Assembly: GCA_021372785.1 (NCBI GenBank)
Contig: JAJFTT010000010.1
Span: forward strand, 1 to 35,999
DNA: 35,999 nucleotides
Direction of reading: 5' to 3'
From: Negativicutes bacterium
GTDB taxonomy: Bacteria > Bacillota > JAAYKD01
Position numbers and translations under genes: made by a program. Below the pieces are notes generated by a model, which did no database searches, was not told the DNA's origin, and was given only the letters and a program-made list of their open reading frames with translations. Below, piece after piece: positions 23,815-33,826 of the stretch (position 1 is its first letter; each line of letters begins with the position of its first letter).

Positions 23815-25043
23815 TGAATTGTCAGGATTGCAGAACAGAATTGTCTGCTGTTATAGCCCTGCCGGAAGAGCAATGGTCCCCGGAACTCAGACAGCACCTG
23901 GCGGAATGCGCCGCGTGCCGTCAGGAATTTCTTTGGCTGCAGAAAGTTCAGGCTGCAATCAGAGCGGATCATCCGGCGGAACTTCCCCCAAATCTGCATC
24001 GCAGTATCATGGCGGCCATCGCTGGCGAAAAATTGACGGCGGCTGCCGCGGCAAAGCAAACAGCTGACAGCGCCAAAACGAGAGCGGTCCCGGTAAAAAG
24101 AGCAAAACAGCATCGGCGGTTTTGGACTGCCGCCGCGATCGCGGCAATCGCCGCGGTTGCGATGCTGATCCAGACTTCCGGACTTCTGGTTCGGCCGGAG
24201 CAGACGGTTGCAGAGGCTGGTATCACGGATACGGCAAAAGAAAAAGGTACGGCTGCGGACACAAGCGCAGGCACGGAACCGGTGGAAAAAACAGGGCAGG
24301 GGATCAATCGACCGGACCAGCCGGGAGCCGCTCTGACTGTGCCGATGCTACCGGAAGTGAGTGAACCGCCGACCGGCAGCGGGACCACAGACAGCGTGAC
24401 CACAGACAGCGTGGCCACAGACAGCGTGGCTACAGACAGCGTGACCACAGACAGCGGGACCATAGACAGCGTGACCATAGACAGCGGGACCATAGGCAGC
24501 AAGACCATCGCTGCGGGCGAAGCGGCAGGCAGCCAAATACCGGCTGAACCCCCCCGGGCGAACCCCAGCGATCCGCTTCTGGCAAGCCCGGCACCGCTGC
24601 CGCCGGAAGCAAACGCTGCCGGTCCGGACAGCACGGTAGAATCGACCGCACTCTCCGGCATCGCGGCGGTAACGCCGGCCGATCCGCTGCAGGCTGAACC
24701 GCGCAGCGTGCAAATCCAAATAGACCAGGCGCTGCAGGAACTGATTTTAACGGCGGTAAAGGACAGCGCCTTGCCTTTTGAACTCATAAAGGCTACCGCA
24801 GCAGGATCTCTGACAGAATTAAAAATAGAAGGAACCGGGGAGGAACTCGTCGAACTCTTGCAGGGAATCGTGATTCCTGCCGGTTCTACGGTTTTGTTAC
24901 CTGCCTTCAGTTTACAGCCGACGCAAGATTCGGAGAAACCAGCCGACCAAAGCGAGGTCATTGTCTATCCGATCGGTTCTCGCTGCGTAACCTTAGAGGC
25001 AGGAACGGTCTATCAATTGAGTTTTGAGTTTCAAGTTAAATAA
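23811..25043 (+). CDS. Membrane anti-sigma factor with zinc-binding domain
   Basis: This 410-residue protein starts with a zinc-binding anti-sigma domain: C4/C7 and H29-x3-C33-x2-C36 (QHLAECAACRQ), which holds the ECF sigma factor at the membrane. A membrane segment of Ala, Ile and Val lies near residues 105-127. The outside part begins with a low-complexity region that contains eight five-residue repeats of the TTDSV type (191-230). A folded-looking domain of about 110 residues ends the protein (SVQIQIDQALQELILTAVKD to the C-terminus), which I do not recognise. The start ATGATG overlaps the sigma stop, with AAAGGAGG upstream. Release by regulated proteolysis is the usual mode for this class. 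An intrinsic terminator follows. Confidence 0.85.
   Translation: MMNCQDCRTELSAVIALPEEQWSPELRQHLAECAACRQEFLWLQKVQAAIRADHPAELPPNLHRSIMAAIAGEKLTAAAAAKQTADSAKTRAVPVKRAKQHRRFWTAAAIAAIAAVAMLIQTSGLLVRPEQTVAEAGITDTAKEKGTAADTSAGTEPVEKTGQGINRPDQPGAALTVPMLPEVSEPPTGSGTTDSVTTDSVATDSVATDSVTTDSGTIDSVTIDSGTIGSKTIAAGEAAGSQIPAEPPRANPSDPLLASPAPLPPEANAAGPDSTVESTALSGIAAVTPADPLQAEPRSVQIQIDQALQELILTAVKDSALPFELIKATAAGSLTELKIEGTGEELVELLQGIVIPAGSTVLLPAFSLQPTQDSEKPADQSEVIVYPIGSRCVTLEAGTVYQLSFEFQVK
24381..24500 (+). repeat. In-frame 15-bp tandem repeat in the anti-sigma gene
   Basis: Eight consecutive 15-base units of the type GTGACCACAGACAGC fill 24381-24500, with a ninth decayed unit after them. Each unit encodes five residues (TTDSV, ATDSV, TIDSG and similar). 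Because 15 is a multiple of three, gain or loss of units would keep the frame and only change the length of the extracytoplasmic stalk. Confidence 0.9.
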
Positions 25044-25053
25044 TGCTGAGCAG

Positions 25054-25084
25054 AAAGGCAGGAGAAATTATTCCCTGCCTTTTT
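25054..25084 (+). terminator. Intrinsic terminator of the sigma/anti-sigma operon
   Basis: AAAGGCAGG (25054-25062) pairs with CCTGCCTTT (25074-25082), followed by further Ts. It starts 11 bases after the anti-sigma stop. Confidence 0.8.
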
Positions 25085-25090
25085 ACGTGA

Positions 25091-25114
25091 GATCGTTTGG
25101 CAAAGGAAACGATC
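25091..25114. repeat. 8-bp inverted repeat before the rRNA methyltransferase gene
   Basis: GATCGTTT (25091-25098) pairs perfectly with AAACGATC (25107-25114) around an 8-base loop, immediately before the GGGAGGAG ribosome binding site. No U-run follows. It could be an operator or an mRNA structure that limits access to the start. Confidence 0.4.
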
Positions 25115-25128
25115 GGGAGGAGAAAAGT

Positions 25129-25956
25129 ATGACAAAAGACAAAACAATGGAGCGGCAATTTGTGGATTCACCGGAATACCTGGCCAAGAAAGAATATTTC
25201 AAACAATTCATTACTGTTTACGGTAAAAAAACAGTCCATGATCTCTTGGCTTTCCATGCCGATGTCAAAGTGGAACGGGTTTTGGTCGCCAAAGACAGCC
25301 GTTCCGAAGCAATTCGCGAAATCGTACAGCTGGCAAATCAACGTAAAATTACGGTGAAAGAAATGGACCGCGATCAGCTTTCCCGTATATCCAAAAACAA
25401 AGATGAGGATCAGGGTGTGGTGGCGGATGTGGTTGGTAAAATCGATCACAATTGGTCTGCCTGGTTGGCTGTGGCGCCGGCCAATGCCCGTTTGATTGCC
25501 CTGGACGGCATTACTACCCCGGCGAACCTGGGCATGATCATTCGTTCTGCGGTGGCCTCCGGCCTGGATGGCCTTTTGATTCCGGAAGCGGGTATGCCCA
25601 GCATCAATCAACCCTTTGTGATCAAAGCGGCAGCCGCAACCGTTTTCCAGGCGAATATCTACCGCCATCCCACCTTGTTGGAAGCGCTGCAGCAGGCTGT
25701 CACAGCCGGTTTTACCGTCTACGGCTTATCCGGCGACGCCAAAGGCAAAAATCTTTTCGGCACGAAGTTTGCCGAAAAAGCGATTTTTGTTTTGGGTAAC
25801 GAAAGTGTCGGTATTTCTCCGGAAGTACGTGAGGTTTGTCAGCAATTGATCACCATTCCCATGGCCGCAAAAGTGGAATCACTCAATGTTTCCGCTGCGG
25901 CGACCCTCGTCAGCTACGCTGTTTCCAATGCCGGTTTTCTGAATCAACAACAGTAA
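25129..25956 (+). CDS. SpoU/TrmH-family RNA 2'-O-methyltransferase
   Basis: This 275-residue SPOUT-class enzyme methylates a ribose 2'-OH in rRNA or tRNA. The N-terminal 100 residues resemble the SpoU substrate-binding domain. The C-terminal knot domain has the three SpoU motifs: LDGITTPANLGMIIRSA, FVLGNESVGIS and IPMAAKVESLNVSAAATLVSYA. Most likely it acts on 23S rRNA, since similar proteins do, but the exact position is unknown. I choose ATG 25129, which follows GGGAGGAG; the open frame upstream runs through the terminator of the previous operon. Because that terminator ends at 25084, the gene needs its own promoter, which I could not see clearly. Confidence 0.88.
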   Translation: MTKDKTMERQFVDSPEYLAKKEYFKQFITVYGKKTVHDLLAFHADVKVERVLVAKDSRSEAIREIVQLANQRKITVKEMDRDQLSRISKNKDEDQGVVADVVGKIDHNWSAWLAVAPANARLIALDGITTPANLGMIIRSAVASGLDGLLIPEAGMPSINQPFVIKAAAATVFQANIYRHPTLLEALQQAVTAGFTVYGLSGDAKGKNLFGTKFAEKAIFVLGNESVGISPEVREVCQQLITIPMAAKVESLNVSAAATLVSYAVSNAGFLNQQQ

Positions 25957-26040
25957 TCGGCTTAAAAGTGAAATAGCGTTAGCTTGCTCAAATCCACCTT
26001 CAGGTTCCACTGATCCGGATGACAAAAAACCATACTGTGA

Positions 26041-29583
<3,543 letters not shown>

Positions 29584-29619
29584 TGGGTTCGCTGTCGGGA
29601 TTGGCGCAATCGTCAGTCA

Positions 29620-29656
29620 AAAGAGACCGGAATAAATCAGTTCCGGCCTCTTTCTT
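29620..29656 (+). terminator. Intrinsic terminator after pyruvate:ferredoxin oxidoreductase
   Basis: AAAGAGACCGGAA (29620-29632) pairs with TTCCGGCCTCTTT (29641-29653) with a single A-C mismatch and an 8-base loop, followed by CTT. It starts 37 bases after the stop. Confidence 0.8.
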
Positions 29657-29849
29657 GCAGTACCGCACAAAACAGCCGAAAGCAAAGATATAAATTTTGA
29701 GCATAGGGAAGGAAATTTCCCTTGCATCAAAGAATTTAAAAAAGGATCACTTAGTTCGCAAAGTGAAAAAATCAAGGATGGCAGAGAGAAAAAGAGGCTC
29801 TACTCCCGAAGTAGTCGATCTGATATCATTGGAGCAGGGTGGTGAAGGA

Positions 29850-30212
29850 ATGGAATCCATAAACAACCTATCGAAAATGATGGCGGGTTCGCTCGGTTTG
29901 GAAGAACCGTGGTATATCATCGGCGCAGAGTTTAACGAGAAGGAACCTGCCCTACACATTCATGTTGGGATCCAGAAGGGGGCGGCCATTGGCTGCCCCA
30001 AATGCGGCGCGTAAACCAAACGATTCGGTTATGAGACCAGGGAGCGTGTGTGGCAACAGGGGGACGTGATGTTCTATCCGTGCCTGGTACATTGCCGCCG
30101 ACCAAAAGTGCTGTGCCCACACTGCGGAAGCGTCCGGGTCAACGCACCGTTTGAACGGAGAAACAGCCGCCAAACTGGATTGCCCGGCGAATCTGGACCG
30201 CATTCATGTTGA
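29850..30212 (+). pseudogene. Decayed 5' end of an ISL3-family transposase
   Basis: From ATG 29850 (after GGTGAAGG) the frame reads MESINNLSKMMAGSLGLEEPWYI..., then LHIHVGIQKGAAIGCPKCGA, a TAA stop at 30012-30014, and on in the same frame as TKRFGYETRERVWQQGDV, then LVHCRRPKVLCPHCGSVRVN. This is the N-terminal zinc-ribbon part of ISL3-type transposases (CP-x-CG, later C-x2-CG). The rest, including the catalytic DDE part, is absent, and no terminal inverted repeats are apparent. The gene is therefore a truncated remnant with an in-frame stop. Sequence between 29657 and 29849 shows no gene I can support. Confidence 0.75.
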
Positions 30213-30276
30213 CCTGGGGGATTTTGACAGTTTAATTGCCAATTCGGATCCGGCACTGGCAAAAATAGAAATGTAG
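30127..30276 (+). pseudogene. Unrecognised gene-end fragment before the MATE gene
   Basis: In a different frame from the transposase remnant, an open stretch ends at TAG 30274-30276 and reads ANLDRIHVDLGDFDSLIANS followed by DPALAKIEM. It looks like the C-terminus of a real protein joined to the transposase fragment, but I do not recognise it, and a chance open frame is possible. Confidence 0.25.
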
Positions 30277-30282
30277 GTAGTA

Positions 30283-31662
30283 ATGAAAAAATTTATCGGC
30301 AATAAAGCCTTTTATCAGATGGTCCTGCTGTTGGTCGTTCCCATGATCATTCAGCAGGGGATTACCAGTATCGTCAATTTATTGGACAATGTCATGGTGG
30401 GCCGGCTCGGAACGGAAGCGATTTCCGCTGTGGCGATCTGCAGCCAGTTTTTCTTCGTCTTAAACGTTACCATTTTCGGTGGACTTTCCGGCGCCTCTAT
30501 TTTCTCAGCTCAGTTCTTTGGCCGCAAGGATTATGAAGGCGTCATGCATACTTTTCGCTACAAAATTCTCTTTGGTATCGCGATTTGTTTTGCGGCGATA
30601 TTGGCCTTCAACATTTGGGATGTTCAATTGATTCAACTTTTCCTGAATGAAACGGCGGGAGACGCGGCGGATCTGGCGCAAACCATGCTTTTAGCCAGGC
30701 AATATCTCAAAATTATGCTTTGGGGTATCGTGCCGTTTATGATTTCGCAGTGTTTTTCTTCCACCTTACGGGAAAGCGGCAATACCGTCATTGCCATGAC
30801 CGGCAGCATTCTGGCAGTTCTGACCAATCTGGTTGGCAATTATCTGCTCATTTTCGGCAGTTTCGGCTTCCCGCGCCTGGGCGTGGCAGGGGCTGCCATT
30901 GCCACCGTGATTTCGCGTTTGGTAGAAGCGGGCTTTATTGTTGGGGTGACCTGGCTGCAAAGAGACAATTTCTATTTTGTGCGCAAAGCCTTCCAAAGCG
31001 CCTATATCCCGGCGAAGATCCTCAAAGGCATTGCCATCAAAGGCTCTCCCTTACTGGCCAACGAATTGATCTGGTCGATCGCCACCGCCTCGCTCACCGC
31101 CAACTATGCCTTCCGCGGTATCACAGTGGTAGCCGCCCTGAATATAGCATCCACGATTTCTCAATTATTCGCCATCTTTTTTATGTCGATGGGCAATGCG
31201 GTTGGTGTTTTGGTTGGGCAGCAGCTGGGTGCCGGTGATTTCGCCAAAGCCAAAGACACCGATCATAAACTGATTTTTCTCAATGTCTGCACCTCCGTGG
31301 TTCTGGGCTGTCTCTTGGCTTTGTTTTCTTCCTACATTCCGTTGATTTACAATACGGAAGCTGCGGTTCGTCAGATGGCATCCGGCTTCCTGATTGTGGC
31401 TGCTATGGCCTTCCCGCTGCACTCCTTTAACCACAGCGTTTATTTTACGCTGCGTACCGGCGGCAAAACGATCATTACCTTTTTCTTTGACAGTGTCTTC
31501 ACCTGTGTCGTCAGCGTTCCCCTGGCCTTTTTCCTCTCGCGCTATACCAGGCTGCCGATTGTGACGGTCTATCTGATTGTAAACATGGCCGATGGTATCA
31601 AATCGGTCATCGGTTATATCATGCTGAGAACCGACAGCTGGGTAAAAAGTATCATTGCTTAG
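30283..31662 (+). CDS. MATE family efflux transporter
   Basis: This 459-residue membrane protein belongs to the MATE multidrug and toxic compound extrusion family, Na+- or H+-driven exporters with 12 membrane helices in two halves. It begins KAFYQMVLLLVVPMIIQQG, followed by SIVNLLDNVMVGRLGTEAIS, the standard first-helix motif, and has VLTNLVGNYLLIFGSFGFPRLGVAGAA in the first half. The second half has the equivalent QQLGAGDFAKAKDTDHKL region. Length is normal. The substrate is unknown. The ribosome binding site (GTAGGTAG) is weak. Upstream DNA is mobile-element debris and downstream DNA is the palindrome array, so the gene stands alone. Confidence 0.92.
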   Translation: MKKFIGNKAFYQMVLLLVVPMIIQQGITSIVNLLDNVMVGRLGTEAISAVAICSQFFFVLNVTIFGGLSGASIFSAQFFGRKDYEGVMHTFRYKILFGIAICFAAILAFNIWDVQLIQLFLNETAGDAADLAQTMLLARQYLKIMLWGIVPFMISQCFSSTLRESGNTVIAMTGSILAVLTNLVGNYLLIFGSFGFPRLGVAGAAIATVISRLVEAGFIVGVTWLQRDNFYFVRKAFQSAYIPAKILKGIAIKGSPLLANELIWSIATASLTANYAFRGITVVAALNIASTISQLFAIFFMSMGNAVGVLVGQQLGAGDFAKAKDTDHKLIFLNVCTSVVLGCLLALFSSYIPLIYNTEAAVRQMASGFLIVAAMAFPLHSFNHSVYFTLRTGGKTIITFFFDSVFTCVVSVPLAFFLSRYTRLPIVTVYLIVNMADGIKSVIGYIMLRTDSWVKSIIA

Positions 31663-31796
31663 AAGAAAAGATGTTGCCCCAGCGCTCGGCGTTGAAAACA
31701 ACGAATGCCCCAACGCAGCTCCATTGTTTTGCCGGTGTTGATTTACCCATACACAAAATGTTATTGCGGTGTGAATTCAACCTACATACAAGGTAG

Positions 31797-33097
31797 GGAA
31801 CGGTCTTGACCGTTCCGCGTACCCAGTCCCATGCGTTCCGCGTACTCCGTTTCATGCGTAACCACATTATTATTGCGGTGTTTTTTTACCCATACACAAG
31901 GTAGGGAACGGTCTTGACCGTTCCGCGTTCCGCGTACCAGCGTTCCGCGTACCCCGTACCTGTGCATCTCTATTGTTATTGTGGTGTTTTTTTACCCACA
32001 CGCAAGGTAGGGAACGGTCTTGACCGTTCCGCGTTCCCCGTACCTGTGCATCTCTATTGTTATTGTGGTGTTTTTTTACCCATACGCAAGGTGCGGAACG
32101 GTCAAGACCGTTCCCTACATTTGCCCATTGTGTTTTGCACTATGCGATAATTATTCCATTGCTTGGCGGAGTAAATGCAATTGATTTCGGTGTTCCGCAT
32201 ACCCCGTTTCATGCGTAACCACATTATTATTGCGGTGTTTTTTTACCCATACACAAGGTAGGGAACGGTCTTGACCGTTCCGCGTACCCCGTTCCAGCGT
32301 TCCGCGTTCCCCGTACCTGTGCATCTCTATTGTTATTGTGGTGTTTTTTTACCCATACACAAGGTAGGGAACGGTCTTGACCGTTCCGCGTTCCCGGCGT
32401 AGCTTCATCGTTATTTTGGCGTGAATTCAACCTACACGCAAGGTAGGGAACGGTCTTGACCGTTCCGCGTTCCCCGTTCCAGCGTTCCGCATACCCCGTT
32501 TCATGCGTAACCACATTATTATTGCGGTGTTGATTTCACATATACACAAGGTAGGGAACGGTCTTGACCGTTCCGCGTTCCATGTGCAGCTTCATCGTTA
32601 TTTTGGTGTGAATTCAACCTACACGCAAGGTGCGGAACGGTCAAGACCGTTCCCTACATTTGCCCATGGTGTTTTGCGCTATGCGATAATTATTCCATCG
32701 CCCATCGTGTTTTGCGCTATGCGATAATTATTCCATTGCCCATGGTGTTTTGCGCTATGCGATAATTATTCCATCGCCCATCGTGTTTTGCGCTATGCGA
32801 TAATTATTCCATTGCCCATCGTGTTTTGCGTTATGCGATAATTATTCCATTGCCCATCGTGTTTTGCGTTATGCGATAATTATTCCATCGCTTGGCGGCG
32901 TAAATGCAATTGATTTCGGTGTTCCGCGTACCCCGTTTCATGCGTAACCACATTATCATTGCGGTGTTGATTTCACCTACACACAAGGTAGGGAACGGTC
33001 TTGACCGTTCCGCGTACCCCGTTTCATGCGTAACCACATTATCATTGCGGTGTTGATTTCACCTACACACAAGGCAGGGAACGGTCAAGACCGTTCC
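31797..33097. repeat. Mosaic array with eleven 20-bp palindromes
   Basis: The perfect dyad GGAACGGTC-NN-GACCGTTCC occurs at 31797-31816, 31905-31924, 32011-32030, 32095-32114, 32262-32281, 32368-32387, 32447-32466, 32555-32574, 32634-32653, 32992-33011 and 33078-33097. Eight copies have TT at the centre; the fourth, ninth and eleventh have AA. Copies are joined by spacers from a few recurring sequence families (for example one with CGTTTCATGCGTAACCACAT, one with ACCTGTGCATCTCTATTGTT, one with GCTTCATCGTTATTTTGG). Starts are 79-86 or 106-108 bases apart except for two longer steps (167 and 358). An RNA copy would fold into a hairpin with a CUUG or CAAG loop. No U-runs follow, so these are not terminators. 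Short open frames inside the array only reflect the repeat. Bases 31663-31796 hold no gene. Confidence 0.95.
32662..32889 (+). repeat. Six tandem 38-bp repeats
   Basis: Six consecutive 38-base units (32662-32699, 32700-32737, 32738-32775, 32776-32813, 32814-32851, 32852-32889) differ at only three or four positions. Each includes GTGTTTTGCGCTATGCGATA and then ATTATTCCAT. One isolated, slightly diverged unit lies at 32123-32160. In both places the units start nine bases after an AA-centred palindrome and are followed by the same sequence beginning GCTTGGCGG. Confidence 0.95.
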
Positions 33098-33175
33098 AAT
33101 GCCGCCCATTCAAAACGGCAATTGAAAGAATTCTGCAAATTCGGGTAGGACACCTGAAATAGCAAATAATATAAC

Positions 33176-33205
33176 TTGACAAAGCCTCCAACGTCAAGGT
33201 ATTAT
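33176..33205 (+). promoter_or_regulatory. Consensus promoter of the V-type ATPase operon
   Basis: TTGACA (33176-33181) is a perfect -35 box and TATTAT (33200-33205) is one base from the -10 consensus; the spacer is 18 bases. Predicted transcription starts near 33212, leaving a leader of about 290 bases before the first gene. Confidence 0.75.
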
Positions 33206-33256
33206 ATCTTGTCTCTTAATTTTATCACGATATCATAATCATTATTTTCACAACAA

Positions 33257-33316
33257 AGGCGGTCAGTTTTTGAGTGCGAGGAGCGATCCTGACAACTCAG
33301 CCAATACAGGATGGAC
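33257..33316 (+). promoter_or_regulatory. Riboswitch-like leader, candidate Na+ (DUF1646-type) aptamer
   Basis: The leader holds a compact structured segment. TGAGT (33271-33275) pairs with ACTCA (33295-33299); AGGA (33279-33282) pairs with TCCT (33287-33290) around GCGA. GTCAG (33262-33266) can pair with CTGAC (33289-33293), and ATCCTG (33286-33291) with CAGGAT (33307-33312). The last pairing would block the 5' arm of the terminator that follows, the usual expression-platform design. The GAGGAGCGAUCC core and its place before V-type ATPase genes, which are often Na+-coupled in Bacillota, make a Na+ riboswitch my best guess, but I cannot confirm the consensus from memory. Confidence 0.45.
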
Positions 33317-33350
33317 AGGAGGGGTGCGGCTTCTTCCGTCCATCTTTTTT
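33309..33350 (+). terminator. Intrinsic terminator within the V-ATPase leader
   Basis: GATGGAC (33310-33316) pairs with GTCCATC (33338-33344) with further pairing inside (GGA with TCC), followed by TTTTTT (33345-33350). It lies about 150 bases before the first gene, inside the leader, so it most likely serves transcription control. A weaker hairpin with a T-run (33398-33425) follows. Confidence 0.8.
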
Positions 33351-33502
33351 AATGAATCGATAATATAATATCGGTATAATTGTATCGTTATCATGCCGCT
33401 GACTGGCTTCAGCCAAATCTTTTTTATATTCGGTCTTCAAGAGGAACCCGAATTACGTTTCTTTAATACTTCAAGAGGAGCAGGAAAGGTGGTGAGGTAG
33501 CT

Positions 33503-33826
33503 ATGAAAGAAATACTCCGTCAGGTGAAAGATGCCGAGCAGGAAGCAGCTGCCACGGTGGAAAAAGCCAAAATTGAGGCTGAAGAACTGATCTTTCACGC
33601 CAAAACAGAATCAGCGCTCAAACTGGAAAAAACCATCGAGGAAGCGCGCGCCGAAGCAGAGCGTTTGTTATCTGAACGCAAGACTCTCGTAGAAGAGAAA
33701 TTACAGTCGATCAGTCTGGAAAATCAGGAAACAAGACGTCAGATTGTCTCCGGTGCGGAGCAGCATATTCCCGAAGCAATTGCATTGATTAAGGAAAGGA
33801 TGGTGAAGCGCGTTGGCAATCGCTGA
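33503..33826 (+). CDS. V-type ATP synthase subunit H (peripheral stalk, G/F-like)
   Basis: This 107-residue protein is almost entirely alpha-helical and charged, with heptad-like runs (VKDAEQEAAATVEKAKIEAE, then KTIEEARAEAERLLSERKTLVEEKL). That is the pattern of the small peripheral stalk subunit called H in archaea, G in eukaryotes and NtpF in Enterococcus. It pairs with subunit E to connect the membrane and catalytic parts. The identity rests on coiled-coil character and on its place directly before subunit I. The ATG follows AAAGGTGGTGAGG. It overlaps the next gene by 14 bases. Confidence 0.8.
   Translation: MKEILRQVKDAEQEAAATVEKAKIEAEELIFHAKTESALKLEKTIEEARAEAERLLSERKTLVEEKLQSISLENQETRRQIVSGAEQHIPEAIALIKERMVKRVGNR

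Noticed and set aside
23969-24961. A 330-codon open frame on the minus strand across the anti-sigma gene
   Set aside because: It is a shadow of the GC-rich, repetitive anti-sigma coding sequence. It has no ribosome binding site, and its translation is low-complexity Ser/Val/Ala.
31652-33037. Several open frames of 60-95 codons in the palindrome array
   Set aside because: They only translate the repeat (recurring RNGQDRSLPC-like strings), occur on both strands, and lack ribosome binding sites.
31797-33097. CRISPR array
   Set aside because: The repeats are 20-bp perfect dyads, distances vary from 79 to 358 bases, the spacers repeat among themselves, and no cas gene is present.
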